DNA from: Firm-04 sp964479595
GTDB taxonomy: Bacteria; Bacillota; Clostridia; Oscillospirales; Ruminococcaceae
Reading direction: 5' to 3'
DNA length: 64,000 nucleotides
NCBI GenBank assembly: GCA_964479595.1
Contig: CAYZMU010000002.1
Location: 62,001-126,000, forward strand
The stretch's first letter is position 1. Each line of letters opens with the position of its first letter. Shown piece by piece: positions 27,486-36,804 of this stretch. The position numbers were made by a program, and so were the translations under genes. Below the pieces are notes generated by a model. The model saw only the letters and a program-made list of their open reading frames with translations, ran no database searches and had not been told where the DNA came from.

Positions 27486-29720
27486 TCAAAGGGCGAGCTG
27501 CCCGGGCATCTCGAGATTTTTGGCGAGCGCGCCCGCCGCGGGCAGCGTGTTCGCCGTGTATTTTTTCAGGCCCTCCAGTTCTTCCGGCGAGGGCAGCGCC
27601 GCCGCGTCAACCTGCGCCTTGCCCTTGAGCGTCATCACCTGTACTCCGATGCTGTCACGGGTGTTCTTGGGCAGGAGCGCCGCGCTTTCAAAGAGCACCG
27701 CGCGGTTGGCGGTGGAGCGCAGCAGCACCGGACCGTCCTCTGGCAAAAAGAGGATTTGCACAAGCGTCTGCTTCGCGGAATAGGCGTTGGCGAGTTTCCT
27801 GCGGTTGGTCTTGGTCTCATAGGCGGAGAGCGGAATCTTCGCGACTTTGCCGTTTGCGTAGCAGAAAAGCACGAACCCGCTGTAATCCTCTGTCACGACC
27901 ATCGACAGCACCCGCTCGCCCTCCTCAAAGCCGAGTTTTACGGGAATGTAATCGCCCAGCACGCTTGCCTTGGTGTCGTCAAACGCGCCGGCGCGTGTTT
28001 TGTAGACCTGCGCCTTATTTGTGAAGAAGAGCAGCTCGGAGCGGTTCGAGGTGCTGTGCCGCGCCGTGATGACGTCGCCCTCCTTGAGTTTCTGTTCCCC
28101 GCTCATGCGCAGCGACTGCGGGGTGATTTTCTTGAAGTACCCCTCAGAGGTGAGGAACAGCTGCACGGGATAATCCGGGATGTCGTCCGCGTCCTCTCCA
28201 GCGGGGTCGTCCGAGGCGTCGTAAAACAGCGTCTTGCGGGGCTGGCCGTACTTGTCCGCGACTTCTTTGAGTTCCTTGACAATGATTTTGCGGATTTTCT
28301 TCTCGTCCGCGAGCGTTGCCTCCATCTCCGCGATCTCATCGCTCAGCCGCTGGGTCTCTTCCGTGCGCCTGAGAATGTATTCGCGGTTCAGGTGCCGCAG
28401 CTTGATTTCCGCGACGTACTCCGCCTGCACGCTGTCGATTCCGAAGCCTATCATGAGGTTGGAGACGACCTCGGATTCCTCCTCCGTCTCGCGCACGATC
28501 TGAATGGCGCGGTCGATGTCGAGCAGGATTTTTCGCAGCCCCTCGAGCAGGTGCAGCTTTTCCTTCGCCTTCTTTAAGTCAAATGTGATTCTTCTGCGCA
28601 CGCAATCAACACGGAACGCGACCCACTCGCTGAGGATTTCGCGCACGCCCATGACCCGCGGCACGCCGTGAATCAGAATGTTGAAATTGCAGGAAACGCT
28701 GTCCTGAAGCGGTGTCGCGCGGAAAAGCTTCTGCATGAGTTTGTCGGGGTCCGTCCCGCGTTTTAAGTCTATCGTCAGCTTGAGACCGCTTAAGTCCGTT
28801 TCGTCGCGCAGATACGAGATTTCACGGATCTTTCCGGTTTTCACGAGGTCGATGATCTTGTCCATGATGGCCTCGACCGTCGTGGAATAGGGAATCTGAG
28901 TGACCTCCACGCAGTTGGAATCCTTGTCGTAATTCCATTTCGCGCGCAGTTTCACGCTCCCGCGCCCTGTCTCGTAGATTCTGCGCAGTTCCTCCTCGTC
29001 GTAGAGCAGAAAGCCCCCCGTTGGGAAGTCGGGGCCTTTGAGCGTGGAGAGCAGGTCATGCTTTTCGTTTTTGATGAACGCGATGGCGGTCTCGCAGACC
29101 TCGCGGAGGTTGAACGGACAGACATTGCTTGCCATGGAGACGGCAATTCCGACATTGGCGTTGACCAGCACGGTCGGGAAAGTCGCGGGCAGCAGCGTGG
29201 GCTCCTGTGTCGTGTTGTCGTAATTGGGGACAAAATCCACCGTTTCCTTGTCAATATCCGAAAACAGTTCCTCGCTGATGGGCTCCAGACGCACCTCGGT
29301 GTAGCGCGGCGCGGCGTACGCCATGTCCCGGCTGTATACTTTCCCGAAATTGCCCTTGCTGTCGATATAGGGGTGCAGCAAAGATTCATTCCCGCGCGCC
29401 AGACGCACCAGTGTCTCATAGATTGCCGCGTCGCCGTGCGGATTCAGCCGCATGGTCTGCCCGACCACGTTCGCGGATTTCGTTCTGGGGCCCTTGAGCA
29501 GCCCCATTTTGTACATCGTGTAGAGCAGCTTGCGGTGAGAGGGCTTGAAGCCGTCAATTTCGGGCAGCGCGCGCGACACAATCGCGCTCATGGCGTAGGG
29601 CATGAAGTTCTTGCGCAGCGTTTCGGTAATGCGCTCCTCCACCATCAGCCCCGCGCCCTCGATATAGGCGTTGTTCTGCGGGCGGGGAGCGTCGTTTTCG
29701 GGTTTCTTTCTTCTCGGCAT
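27486..29720 (-). CDS. Type IIA topoisomerase A subunit (ParC/GyrA-like)
   Basis: 744 residues. The N-terminal DNA breakage domain carries DGFKPSHRKLLYTM, AIYETLVRLAR and the catalytic Tyr in AAPRYTEVRL (about residue 139). A coiled tower follows, then a C-terminal beta-pinwheel (residues about 510-730). No canonical GyrA box (QRRGGKG) is visible, and the protein is shorter than typical GyrA. It fits the ParC-like A subunit that clostridia carry beside gyrA. The usual parE-like partner is not adjacent; a U32-like gene lies upstream instead. It is 37 bases ahead of polA on the same strand, likely one transcription unit. Confidence 0.88.
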   Translation of the reverse strand: MPRRKKPENDAPRPQNNAYIEGAGLMVEERITETLRKNFMPYAMSAIVSRALPEIDGFKPSHRKLLYTMYKMGLLKGPRTKSANVVGQTMRLNPHGDAAIYETLVRLARGNESLLHPYIDSKGNFGKVYSRDMAYAAPRYTEVRLEPISEELFSDIDKETVDFVPNYDNTTQEPTLLPATFPTVLVNANVGIAVSMASNVCPFNLREVCETAIAFIKNEKHDLLSTLKGPDFPTGGFLLYDEEELRRIYETGRGSVKLRAKWNYDKDSNCVEVTQIPYSTTVEAIMDKIIDLVKTGKIREISYLRDETDLSGLKLTIDLKRGTDPDKLMQKLFRATPLQDSVSCNFNILIHGVPRVMGVREILSEWVAFRVDCVRRRITFDLKKAKEKLHLLEGLRKILLDIDRAIQIVRETEEESEVVSNLMIGFGIDSVQAEYVAEIKLRHLNREYILRRTEETQRLSDEIAEMEATLADEKKIRKIIVKELKEVADKYGQPRKTLFYDASDDPAGEDADDIPDYPVQLFLTSEGYFKKITPQSLRMSGEQKLKEGDVITARHSTSNRSELLFFTNKAQVYKTRAGAFDDTKASVLGDYIPVKLGFEEGERVLSMVVTEDYSGFVLFCYANGKVAKIPLSAYETKTNRRKLANAYSAKQTLVQILFLPEDGPVLLRSTANRAVLFESAALLPKNTRDSIGVQVMTLKGKAQVDAAALPSPEELEGLKKYTANTLPAAGALAKNLEMPGQLAL

Positions 29721-29778
29721 AAAAGGTCCTTTCGATTTTTGATTTTACAAAAGATATCGGCGCGATTTTCTTTCAGAA

Positions 29779-30759
29779 TCAGGAATTTTCCCCTTGATAG
29801 ACCGGATCGTCAATCTGTATCACTTTATTGCGCTCCAGATTGTGCAGCAGCATGAAACGCGCCTCATCCTGATATTCGGGCTTGATGAGATAGTAGATAT
29901 ACGCCTCAATCAGGGCAAGACGGCTGCCCCCTCTGCCCTCAATCTTGAACTGATTGAAGCCTCGGGGCAGGTATTCGTTCCAGATGAGGTCGGGGCTGAT
30001 GTGGTGGGGGAGTTTCCGCGCGTCAAAGGGCGTGCGGTGCATGGCGGGGCAGTTGAAGTCCTTCGAGAGCGTCACGTCGCTGTAGTCCGACATCCGGAAC
30101 GGCACGCCGGGAAAGCGTTTCAGATGCTCGTTATAGGCTATCTGCTGCGCGCCGACCGCCTCATATTCCGCGCTGCGCTTGGGACAGTGCGGGAAACAGG
30201 CGGAGTTTATGAGCAGCTCGCATTTTTCCTTGTGCGGCAGGCTGTCGAGAATCTCCCACTGGTTGTTGAGGTCGTAGTCCAGCACCACGACGTGGTAGTC
30301 GCGGTTTAACTCCCGCGCGACATCCTCCGGGTTGGTGAGGCGCTTGCAGGTCGAGCTGGTGATTTTGTAGCGGGGGTAATTCTTGCGGATATAGTCCTCG
30401 AGAACCTCCGAAAAGACGATGACCTCGTTGAACCCGTTGTCGGCGATTTGCAGCAGACGGTTGCAGAACGGGTCACTCAGATGCTCTTTCGTAACAAGGG
30501 GGTTTGTGAAGGTGAAGCGCAGCGGAATGCCGTCGTCATTGAGGGTTTTGATAATCCGTTTCATGGTGTCCTCGTCGCAGACAAGCCCGCCCTGAGGCCG
30601 TCCGCCTCCCCAGAGCGCGGGCGGGAACACCCCGTAGACCGAGGCTATCTCCACGCCGTCGCGGACCCATTCCGGGCAGCTCCGGATCATCTTGAATGTT
30701 AAAAGATTGAGCGACAGATGGCGCGTGAAATCGGGGAAATGAAACCTCGCCTTAATCAA
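29779..30759 (-). CDS. U32 peptidase-like protein
   Basis: 326 residues, soluble. Cys-containing motifs resemble the U32/YhbU family: LLINSACFPHCPKRSAEY (about residues 183-200), a downstream DFNCPAMHR and NQFKIEGRGGS. U32 members include collagenase-like proteins and RNA/ubiquinone hydroxylation factors that bind iron-sulphur clusters through such cysteines. Which activity applies cannot be told. The start is TTG 30759 with GAAAGGA about ten bases upstream. The promoter is at 30796-30824; the topoisomerase and polA genes follow on the same strand. Confidence 0.65.
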   Translation of the reverse strand: MIKARFHFPDFTRHLSLNLLTFKMIRSCPEWVRDGVEIASVYGVFPPALWGGGRPQGGLVCDEDTMKRIIKTLNDDGIPLRFTFTNPLVTKEHLSDPFCNRLLQIADNGFNEVIVFSEVLEDYIRKNYPRYKITSSTCKRLTNPEDVARELNRDYHVVVLDYDLNNQWEILDSLPHKEKCELLINSACFPHCPKRSAEYEAVGAQQIAYNEHLKRFPGVPFRMSDYSDVTLSKDFNCPAMHRTPFDARKLPHHISPDLIWNEYLPRGFNQFKIEGRGGSRLALIEAYIYYLIKPEYQDEARFMLLHNLERNKVIQIDDPVYQGENS

Positions 30760-30795
30760 GCCGTGTCAGTCCTTTCGCGTGAGAATATCACTCCT

Positions 30796-30824
30796 ATTAT
30801 AGCACATTCGCGCGGAAAATGCAA
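30796..30824 (-). promoter_or_regulatory. Promoter of the U32-like/topoisomerase/polA unit
   Basis: Minus strand: TTGCAT (30824-30819), 17 bases, TATAAT (30801-30796) preceded by TGTGC. It is divergent from the oadB promoter. Confidence 0.87.
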
Positions 30825-30861
30825 ACGCTTTTTGCGCCGCGGCGAAATCACGAAACGGCCC

Positions 30862-30890
30862 TTGACAATTTCGCGGTTTTGTGGTATTCT
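30862..30890 (+). promoter_or_regulatory. Promoter of the oadB unit
   Basis: TTGACA (30862-30867), 17 bases, TATTCT (30885-30890). Confidence 0.82.
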
Positions 30891-30947
30891 TGAAAGAGCG
30901 AATCTATGTGTGGGACGCGCGAATTTTCTCACGAAAGGGTGAACGCG

Positions 30948-32054
30948 ATGGAAGTCCTCTATCAGAACCTTCTCAATCTCGACTGGAAAATGGTTGTCAT
31001 GTGGGTTATCGGAGGCGTGCTTATCTATCTTGCCATCAAAAAGGATATGGAGCCCACGCTGCTGCTCCCCATGGGTTTCGGCGCGATTCTCGTCAATCTG
31101 CCATTATCCGGGGCGATAACGCAGGGGGAGGAGGAAGGCGCGCTCAGCGTGCTCTACGAAGCCGGAATCGCCAACGAGCTTTTCCCGCTGATTCTGTTTA
31201 TCGGCATCGGCGCGATGATTGATTTCGGGCCGCTGCTTTCCAACCCCAAGCTCATGCTTTTCGGCGCGGCGGCGCAGTTTGGTATTTTCTTTACACTATG
31301 TATGGCATCCATGTTTTTTGACGTGAAGGATGCCGCCGCCATTTCTGTCATCGGCGCGGCGGACGGCCCGACTTCCATTGTCGTGGGGCAGAAACTGCAG
31401 AGCAATTATATCGGCGCCATCATGGTCGCGGCCTACTCCTACATGGCGCTCGTGCCGATCATTCAGCCGCCGATTATCAAGCTGCTGACGACGAAAAAGG
31501 AGCGCATGATCCGCATGGAATACACGGCAAAGCCCGTCTCCAGGACCACGCGGATTCTGTTCCCCATCTTCATCACCATCATCGCGGGGCTTGTCGCGCC
31601 GGCGTCGGTTTCTCTGGTGGGCTTTCTGATGTTCGGCAACCTCATTCGCGAGTGCGGCGTGCTCGACAGCCTTTCGGAGACCGCCCAGAAAGTGCTCGCC
31701 AACCTCGTGACACTGTTTCTGGGGATTACCATCGCCTCTCAGATGCAGGCGGACAAATTCCTCAAGACAGACACGCTGCTTATCCTCCTGCTGGGGCTTA
31801 TCGCGTTCATTTTCGATACCGCCGGCGGCGTGATTTTCGCGAAGATTCTCAACCTGTTCCTCAAGAAGAAGATAAATCCCATGATCGGCGCGGCGGGCAT
31901 CTCCGCGTTCCCGATGTCGGGCAGAGTCGTCCATAAAATGGCGCTCAAGGAGGACCCGACCAACTTCCTGCTCATGCAGGCGACCGGTGTCAATGTCTCC
32001 GGGCAGATAGCCTCGGTGATAGCGGGCGGGCTGATTCTCAATTTCTTCCTGTAA
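30948..32054 (+). CDS. oadB: Sodium ion-translocating decarboxylase beta subunit
   Basis: A 368-residue membrane protein with about nine to eleven helices. Family motifs: the functional region GAADGPTSIVVGQ (about 139-151), FIGIGAMIDFGPLL (about 83-96), and the C-terminal GAAGISAFPMSGRVVHK and QATGVNVSGQIAS. In oxaloacetate, methylmalonyl-CoA or glutaconyl-CoA decarboxylases this subunit couples decarboxylation of carboxybiotin to Na+ export. ATG 30948 follows GAAAGGG at eight bases; an earlier in-frame start lacks support. A small OadG-like gene follows. No carboxyltransferase or biotin-carrier gene is in the window. Confidence 0.93.
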   Translation: MEVLYQNLLNLDWKMVVMWVIGGVLIYLAIKKDMEPTLLLPMGFGAILVNLPLSGAITQGEEEGALSVLYEAGIANELFPLILFIGIGAMIDFGPLLSNPKLMLFGAAAQFGIFFTLCMASMFFDVKDAAAISVIGAADGPTSIVVGQKLQSNYIGAIMVAAYSYMALVPIIQPPIIKLLTTKKERMIRMEYTAKPVSRTTRILFPIFITIIAGLVAPASVSLVGFLMFGNLIRECGVLDSLSETAQKVLANLVTLFLGITIASQMQADKFLKTDTLLILLLGLIAFIFDTAGGVIFAKILNLFLKKKINPMIGAAGISAFPMSGRVVHKMALKEDPTNFLLMQATGVNVSGQIASVIAGGLILNFFL

Positions 32055-32078
32055 AGGCGCGGAAAGGGGAAAACTTTT

Positions 32079-32258
32079 ATGCTTTCAATCTTAACTTTTG
32101 AGCCCATGCATTTTGTGGAGAATCTGCGCTACATGGGGCTTGGGATGCTCGGGATTTTCATGGTGATAGGGGTCATCGCGCTGCTGACAACGCTTCTGAA
32201 CGTCCTGACGGCGCCCAAGGAGCCCAAAGACCCCGAAAAGGACGAGAAAAAGCCGTAA
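32079..32258 (+). CDS. OadG-like small membrane subunit
   Basis: A 59-residue protein starting at ATG 32079 (MLSILTFEPMHFVENLRYMG...). One hydrophobic helix (GLGMLGIFMVIGVIALLTTL, about residues 20-39) is followed by a charged Pro/Lys/Glu tail (PKEPKDPEKDEKKP), the layout of the gamma (OadG) subunit that anchors sodium-pump decarboxylase complexes. GGAAAGGGGA lies just upstream and the gene starts 24 bases after oadB ends. The assignment rests on size, topology and position. Confidence 0.75.
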   Translation: MLSILTFEPMHFVENLRYMGLGMLGIFMVIGVIALLTTLLNVLTAPKEPKDPEKDEKKP

Positions 32259-32279
32259 GAAGAAAGGGGCGGAGGACGC

Positions 32280-33167
32280 TTGAGCGAACCCATGGATGAC
32301 CGGGAGCGGATTCTGGAAGAGGAGGAGCGCGCGGCGAGGGAACGCGTGGAGCGCAACGCGCGTTTGCTCGAGGAAGAGCGGCAGCGGCGCGGGGAAACGC
32401 CGGATGAGGAGCCGCTCTTTGCCGATACGGAGACGGCGGCGGTCGATAAAGAGGAGAGAAAACGCGCTGTCAAGCGGATTCTGCTGATTCTGCTGATTGT
32501 GACGGCGGCGCTGGCGACCCTCTTTCTCATATTCGGAAAGAATTTTAACTTCTATCGGCGAGGAATGCGCAATCTGGAGTTTGACTATCGCGACGGCGAG
32601 GGCGTGCAGCGGGAGGACACCCAGAACGGCGGGGAATACTCCTTGGCGCTGGCGGGGCGGTACGCCACGGGCAAGGTCCGTATCGAGGCGTATTCCTACG
32701 GGATCGACACCGAAAGCGGCGAGACGCTCGACTACCTTTCTGAATTTGACTATCTGGGCACGGCGAGCGAGGAAACCCTGACTGAGAAATCCTGCTCCTC
32801 GGATATGTACTTCAGTTCCGAATCGAAATTCCGAAAGGACGCGGAGACGGGGGAAGTCGGGCAGAAGCGCGGCGGCAAGTATGAGACCTCGGCGGATTTG
32901 TACTTCCCCGGATTGCGGGATTTTTGCGTTTCCGCCTCCAGTCACGGGCGTTCCAAGCTTTCGTTTCATGAGTCTTATGACACGACGGTCGGCGCGAACA
33001 GCTACACCTGCGAGGTCTGGCTGCTCGAGGACGACACCGGCGCGCCCGTGTATTACACGCTCTACCGCTATTTCAGCGCGGGGGAGCTTTGCGCGGTGCG
33101 GGTGCTGCGCTCTGACAGCACCCTTATGGAGATTTACGATATTCGCGAAATTACGAGCGAATCTTAA
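32280..33167 (+). CDS. Single-pass membrane protein, unknown function
   Basis: 295 residues. The first 62 are highly charged (runs of Glu/Arg, coiled-coil-like). One membrane helix follows (RILLILLIVTAALATLFLIF, about 65-84), then an extracellular beta-rich domain of about 210 residues (NLEFDYRDGEG... SLMEIYDIREI region) with no recognised motif. The start appears to be TTG 32280, since GGAGG lies four bases upstream; ATG 32292 is the alternative. It follows the OadG-like gene by 21 bases and ends at a terminator, so it closes the oadB operon. A role with the decarboxylase is only positional inference. Confidence 0.65.
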   Translation: MSEPMDDRERILEEEERAARERVERNARLLEEERQRRGETPDEEPLFADTETAAVDKEERKRAVKRILLILLIVTAALATLFLIFGKNFNFYRRGMRNLEFDYRDGEGVQREDTQNGGEYSLALAGRYATGKVRIEAYSYGIDTESGETLDYLSEFDYLGTASEETLTEKSCSSDMYFSSESKFRKDAETGEVGQKRGGKYETSADLYFPGLRDFCVSASSHGRSKLSFHESYDTTVGANSYTCEVWLLEDDTGAPVYYTLYRYFSAGELCAVRVLRSDSTLMEIYDIREITSES

Positions 33168-33196
33168 AGCAGCAGGACAGCACCCTGTTGCTTTTT
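33167..33196 (+). terminator. Terminator between the oadB unit and alr
   Basis: AAGCAGCAGG pairs with CCTGTTGCTT (two G-U pairs) and is followed by TTTT. Confidence 0.82.
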
Positions 33197-33236
33197 TGAA
33201 AGCGGCGCCGCGCCTTGCGGCGGGGAAGGAAGGGCT

Positions 33237-34418
33237 ATGCAGGGAATTCGAAAACGCACTTGGGCGGAGATTAACTTAGACAACGCGGAGTGGAACTATC
33301 AGAAGGTGCGGGCGGCGCTGCGGCCGGAGACCAGGCTCTGCTGTGTGGTCAAGGCGAACGGCTACGGACACAACGCGGTGCGCCTGGGCGCGCTCTACGA
33401 GTCTCTGGGCGCGGATTTTCTGGCGGTTTCCAATCTTGAGGAGGCGCTGCAGCTGCGTCAGGGGAATATTCACCTCCCCATTCTGATTCTGGGCTACACG
33501 CCGCCGGAATGCGCGGGCGTGCTGGCCAAACAGGAAATCTCGCAGTGCGTTTATTCGCGCGGGTTCGGAGAGGCGCTCTCTCAGGCGGCGATGTCGGAGG
33601 GCGTGCGGGTGCGGATTCACGTCAAAATCGACACCGGCATGGGACGGATAGGCTTTCAGCACCGCGAGGGCCACAGCGAGCTTTCCGACGCGCTGGCGGT
33701 CTGCAGGCTTCCCTGTCTCAAGCCTGAGGGAATTTTTACCCACTTCGCCTCCGCGGATGAGGCGGCGGGCGGCAGGGCGTTCACGGACAGGCAGTTTGAG
33801 CTGTTTACCGATGCCGTGGAGACGCTGCGGGGAAAGGGCGTTGACTTTGAGCTGCGCCACTGCGCCAACAGCGCCGCGATTTTTGATTATCCGGAGTACC
33901 ATCTGGACATGGTGCGGGCGGGCATCGTCCTTTACGGGCTCAGACCCTCCGCCGCCGTGGAGAATCTGCCGCCGCTGCGCCCCGTGATGGCGCTCAAGAG
34001 CGTGATTTCCCACATCAAGACCATCGCGCCGGGGGATACCGTCAGCTACGGCAGGACCTATTGCGCGGATTCGCCGCGTCTGATAGCGACGGTGCCCATC
34101 GGCTACGCGGACGGCTTTTTCCGGGCGAACGGCTCGGGGCGGTGCATGATGAGAATCCGCGACAGGCTGTTTCCGCTGGTCGGCAGAGTCTGCATGGACC
34201 AGCTCATGCTCGATATCACGGGCGCGACGGATTTGACGGTCGGCGATATCGTGACGGTGTTCGGGGATGCCGACGGCGCGCTTTCCGCGGACACGGTCGC
34301 GGAGAACACGGGGACAATCAATTACGAGGTCGTCTGCGCGGTAGGGGAGCGTGTGCCGAGGTTCTTTTTGCGCGGCGGGCTTCCGATTGATGTTTCGGAC
34401 AGTGTCTGGGAACGCTGA
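33237..34418 (+). CDS. alr: Alanine racemase
   Basis: 393 residues. A PLP-dependent fold-type III enzyme making D-alanine for peptidoglycan. The PLP lysine lies in CVVKANGYGHNAV (about residue 38), with KIDTGMGRIGF (about 130), the catalytic Tyr region SYGRTYCADS, IGYADGFFR and the C-terminal VGRVCMDQLMLDIT. Length is normal. GGAAGGAAGG lies before ATG 33237. First gene of a tight run alr-ung-metF-MetH activation protein. Confidence 0.97.
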   Translation: MQGIRKRTWAEINLDNAEWNYQKVRAALRPETRLCCVVKANGYGHNAVRLGALYESLGADFLAVSNLEEALQLRQGNIHLPILILGYTPPECAGVLAKQEISQCVYSRGFGEALSQAAMSEGVRVRIHVKIDTGMGRIGFQHREGHSELSDALAVCRLPCLKPEGIFTHFASADEAAGGRAFTDRQFELFTDAVETLRGKGVDFELRHCANSAAIFDYPEYHLDMVRAGIVLYGLRPSAAVENLPPLRPVMALKSVISHIKTIAPGDTVSYGRTYCADSPRLIATVPIGYADGFFRANGSGRCMMRIRDRLFPLVGRVCMDQLMLDITGATDLTVGDIVTVFGDADGALSADTVAENTGTINYEVVCAVGERVPRFFLRGGLPIDVSDSVWER

Positions 34419-34430
34419 AAGGAGTGTGCC

Positions 34431-35108
34431 GTGGTTTGTATCGGAAATGACTGGGACGAACTGCTAAGTGACGTCTTTCAAAGCCCCGAATACGCGCGCC
34501 TGAGGCAGTTTCTGATTCGGGAATACGCCACACAGCGCGTTTATCCCGATATGTACGACATCTTTAACGCCTTAAAGCGCACACCCTATTGCGCCGTCAA
34601 GTGTGTCATTCTGGGGCAGGACCCCTATCACGAGCAGGGACAGGCGCACGGGCTGAGTTTTTCCGTGCCGCGGGGCGTGCCGCAGCCGCCCTCTCTGCAG
34701 AACATCTTCAAGGAACTTTACGATGAACTCGGCGTGGACAACCGACAAGGTCCGGGCGACCTGACACAGTGGGCGGACAGGGGCGTGCTGCTGCTCAACA
34801 CGACGCTTACCGTGCGCGCGGGCGCCGCCAACAGCCATCACGGACAGGGCTGGGAGATTGTCACGGACGCCATTATCCGCAAGCTCAGCGAGCGTGAGCA
34901 GCCGATGGTATTTCTGCTCTGGGGGCGAAACGCGCGGCAGAAAGCCTCTCTGGTGACGAACCCGCGCCATCTGGTGCTGCAGAGCGCGCACCCGAGCCCG
35001 CTTTCGGCGCATCAGGGCTTTTTCGGCTGCGGACATTTCGCGAAAACCAACGCGTTTCTCGCCGAAAACGGCATGGAACCGATTGACTGGAAACTTACCG
35101 CGCAGTGA
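34431..35108 (+). CDS. ung: Uracil-DNA glycosylase, family 1
   Basis: 225 residues. Motif A is GQDPYHEQGQAHGL (catalytic Asp near residue 66) and motif B is HPSPLSAHQGF (catalytic His near 188); LLLNTTLTVR is the uracil-pocket segment. It removes uracil from DNA to start base-excision repair. GTG 34431 follows GAAAGGAG with good spacing, 12 bases after alr. The 3' end lies ten bases before the metF start. Confidence 0.97.
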   Translation: MVCIGNDWDELLSDVFQSPEYARLRQFLIREYATQRVYPDMYDIFNALKRTPYCAVKCVILGQDPYHEQGQAHGLSFSVPRGVPQPPSLQNIFKELYDELGVDNRQGPGDLTQWADRGVLLLNTTLTVRAGAANSHHGQGWEIVTDAIIRKLSEREQPMVFLLWGRNARQKASLVTNPRHLVLQSAHPSPLSAHQGFFGCGHFAKTNAFLAENGMEPIDWKLTAQ

Positions 35109-35118
35109 GGGGGATATT

Positions 35119-35979
35119 GTGAAAGCGATTACACTTTTTGAAAAGAAAAAAGTTTACTCTTTCGAGGTTTTTCCGCCGAAACCGCAGGTGCCGATTGAGA
35201 GCATCTACCAGACGCTGGACGAGCTCAAAGATTTGTCGCCCGATTTTATCAGCGTGACGTACGGCGCGGGCGGCTCCGTTCCGGGAGCGTCCACGGCCGA
35301 AATCTGCGCGACGATTCAGCAGAAGCACCACATTCTTTCCATCGCGCATCTGCCCTGTATCAATGAAACCAAGGAAAGCGTGCTGCAAAAATTAGATCAA
35401 TTCCGCGAACAGGGGGTGGAAAACATTCTGGCGCTGCGCGGGGACAGAAATCCCGCGGTGGAGCCCAGAACAGACTTCCGTTACGCGCGGGATCTCATCA
35501 CGTTCATCCGCGAGCACGGGGATTTTGACATCGCGGCGGCGTGCTACCCCGAGGGACATCCCGAGGCGCCGAGTCTGGACGCGGATATCACGCGGATTCG
35601 TGAAAAAGTGGAAGCGGGCGCGACGCATTTAATCTCCCAGCTCTTCTTCCGCAACAGCGATTTCTACCGCTATCTTGACAAACTCTCCGCCGCGGGCGTT
35701 CATGTGCCTGTCGAGGCGGGGATTATGCCGGTGACCTCGAAGAAATCCATTGAGCGCATGGTTTCGCTCTGCGGGGCGTGTGTGCCGCACCATCTGGCGA
35801 AGATTCTGTCGCGCTACGCGGACGATCCCGCCTCGCTCAAGGCGGCTGGACTGGAGTACGCTGTGCGGCAGATTCTGGATTTGCGCGAGCACGGCGTGGA
35901 CGGCATTCATCTCTACACGATGAACAACCCCGATGTCGCGCGGTATATCACGGAATCCGTCGCGGACGGCGCGTCATGA
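35119..35979 (+). CDS. metF: Methylenetetrahydrofolate reductase
   Basis: 286 residues. TIM-barrel flavoprotein reducing 5,10-methylene-THF to 5-methyl-THF. Family motifs: YSFEVFPPK (Glu near residue 17), SVTYGAGGS, NILALRGDRN (about 104-113), AAACYPEGHPEA and SQLFFRN. GTG 35119 is chosen with GAGGGGG upstream. Its stop overlaps the start of the next gene (ATGA), so the two are translationally coupled; the pair feeds the cobalamin methionine synthase reaction. Confidence 0.95.
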   Translation: MKAITLFEKKKVYSFEVFPPKPQVPIESIYQTLDELKDLSPDFISVTYGAGGSVPGASTAEICATIQQKHHILSIAHLPCINETKESVLQKLDQFREQGVENILALRGDRNPAVEPRTDFRYARDLITFIREHGDFDIAAACYPEGHPEAPSLDADITRIREKVEAGATHLISQLFFRNSDFYRYLDKLSAAGVHVPVEAGIMPVTSKKSIERMVSLCGACVPHHLAKILSRYADDPASLKAAGLEYAVRQILDLREHGVDGIHLYTMNNPDVARYITESVADGAS

Positions 35980-36689
35980 AGCCCGAAGACCTCGACCGCG
36001 CGCAGATTTTAAGCTTTCTGAACACCCCGGTGCTTAACGAGAGCCTTTCCGCGGCACTGGACAGCTGTCTGGAGGAATTTTGCTCGATTGCGCGGCCCCG
36101 CAGCGTCTGGAAGGTCTTTGATGTCTCGGCGCGCGAGGGAGAGACGTTTCTGGGGGAGCTGCCACTTCAGGGCAAAGATATCGCGCTGCACCTTGCGGGC
36201 TGCGAGCGCGCCGTGCTGGCCGCGGCGACGATGTCCTCTGAGGTCGACACGCTCATTCGGCGCGAATCCGGGCGGGATATGACAAGGGCGCTGATGTTTG
36301 ACGCGATTGCCGGCGCGGCGCTCGAACGCGTGCTGGACGACCTGGAGCAGCGGCTGCGGGAGGCGCTTCCCTACCCGTATTTTACGCCGCGTTTCAGTGC
36401 GGGATACGGGGATTTTCCGCTTTCGCAGCAGAGCGCGCTTGTTTCCATGCTCGACGCACCGCGCAAAATCGGTCTGACGGTCACGCCCGCGCAGACGCTG
36501 CTGCCCATGAAATCCGCAACGGCTCTGATAGGGCTTTCTTACGTACCGACCGCGGACGCCAGAAAGTATTCCTGTCAGAATTCCTGCGCGCTCTGTCCGC
36601 ACCGGGACGGCTGCAATTTTCAAAAGAGTGAACAAAGCAGCTCGCCCCGGACAGAATCCTTCGCAAAATCCCCAAAGAAAGTTCGCTAA
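35976..36689 (+). CDS. Methionine synthase (B12-dependent) activation-domain protein
   Basis: 237 residues resembling the C-terminal activation domain of MetH as a stand-alone protein. Features: DTLIRRESGRDMTRALMFDA, PRFSAGYGDFPLSQQ (the RxSxGYxDxP signature, residues about 135-150), SATALIGLSYVP, and a C-terminal Cys cluster CQNSCALCPHRDGC. The last may bind metal or an Fe-S cluster. In organisms with a split MetH it helps reductive reactivation of cob(II)alamin with S-adenosylmethionine. The catalytic MetH itself is not in the window. Confidence 0.85.
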   Translation: MKPEDLDRAQILSFLNTPVLNESLSAALDSCLEEFCSIARPRSVWKVFDVSAREGETFLGELPLQGKDIALHLAGCERAVLAAATMSSEVDTLIRRESGRDMTRALMFDAIAGAALERVLDDLEQRLREALPYPYFTPRFSAGYGDFPLSQQSALVSMLDAPRKIGLTVTPAQTLLPMKSATALIGLSYVPTADARKYSCQNSCALCPHRDGCNFQKSEQSSSPRTESFAKSPKKVR

Positions 36690-36707
36690 TTTTGGGTAAA
36701 ATGGATA

Positions 36708-36736
36708 TTGACATCTTGAGAATTTCGCGGTATAAT
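36708..36736 (+). promoter_or_regulatory. Sigma-A promoter of the 36.8-kb gene
   Basis: TTGACA (36708-36713), 17 bases, TATAAT (36731-36736), both perfect. It may also drive the DivIVA-like and hydrogenase-like genes downstream, since no other promoter is obvious before 46 kb. Confidence 0.9.
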
Positions 36737-36804
36737 AATAGGGAATGGGGTTTGCCGCGAGCTTCGGCGAATCCAATCGAGTTTCGGGGCGGTGCGGGCG
36801 CGAG

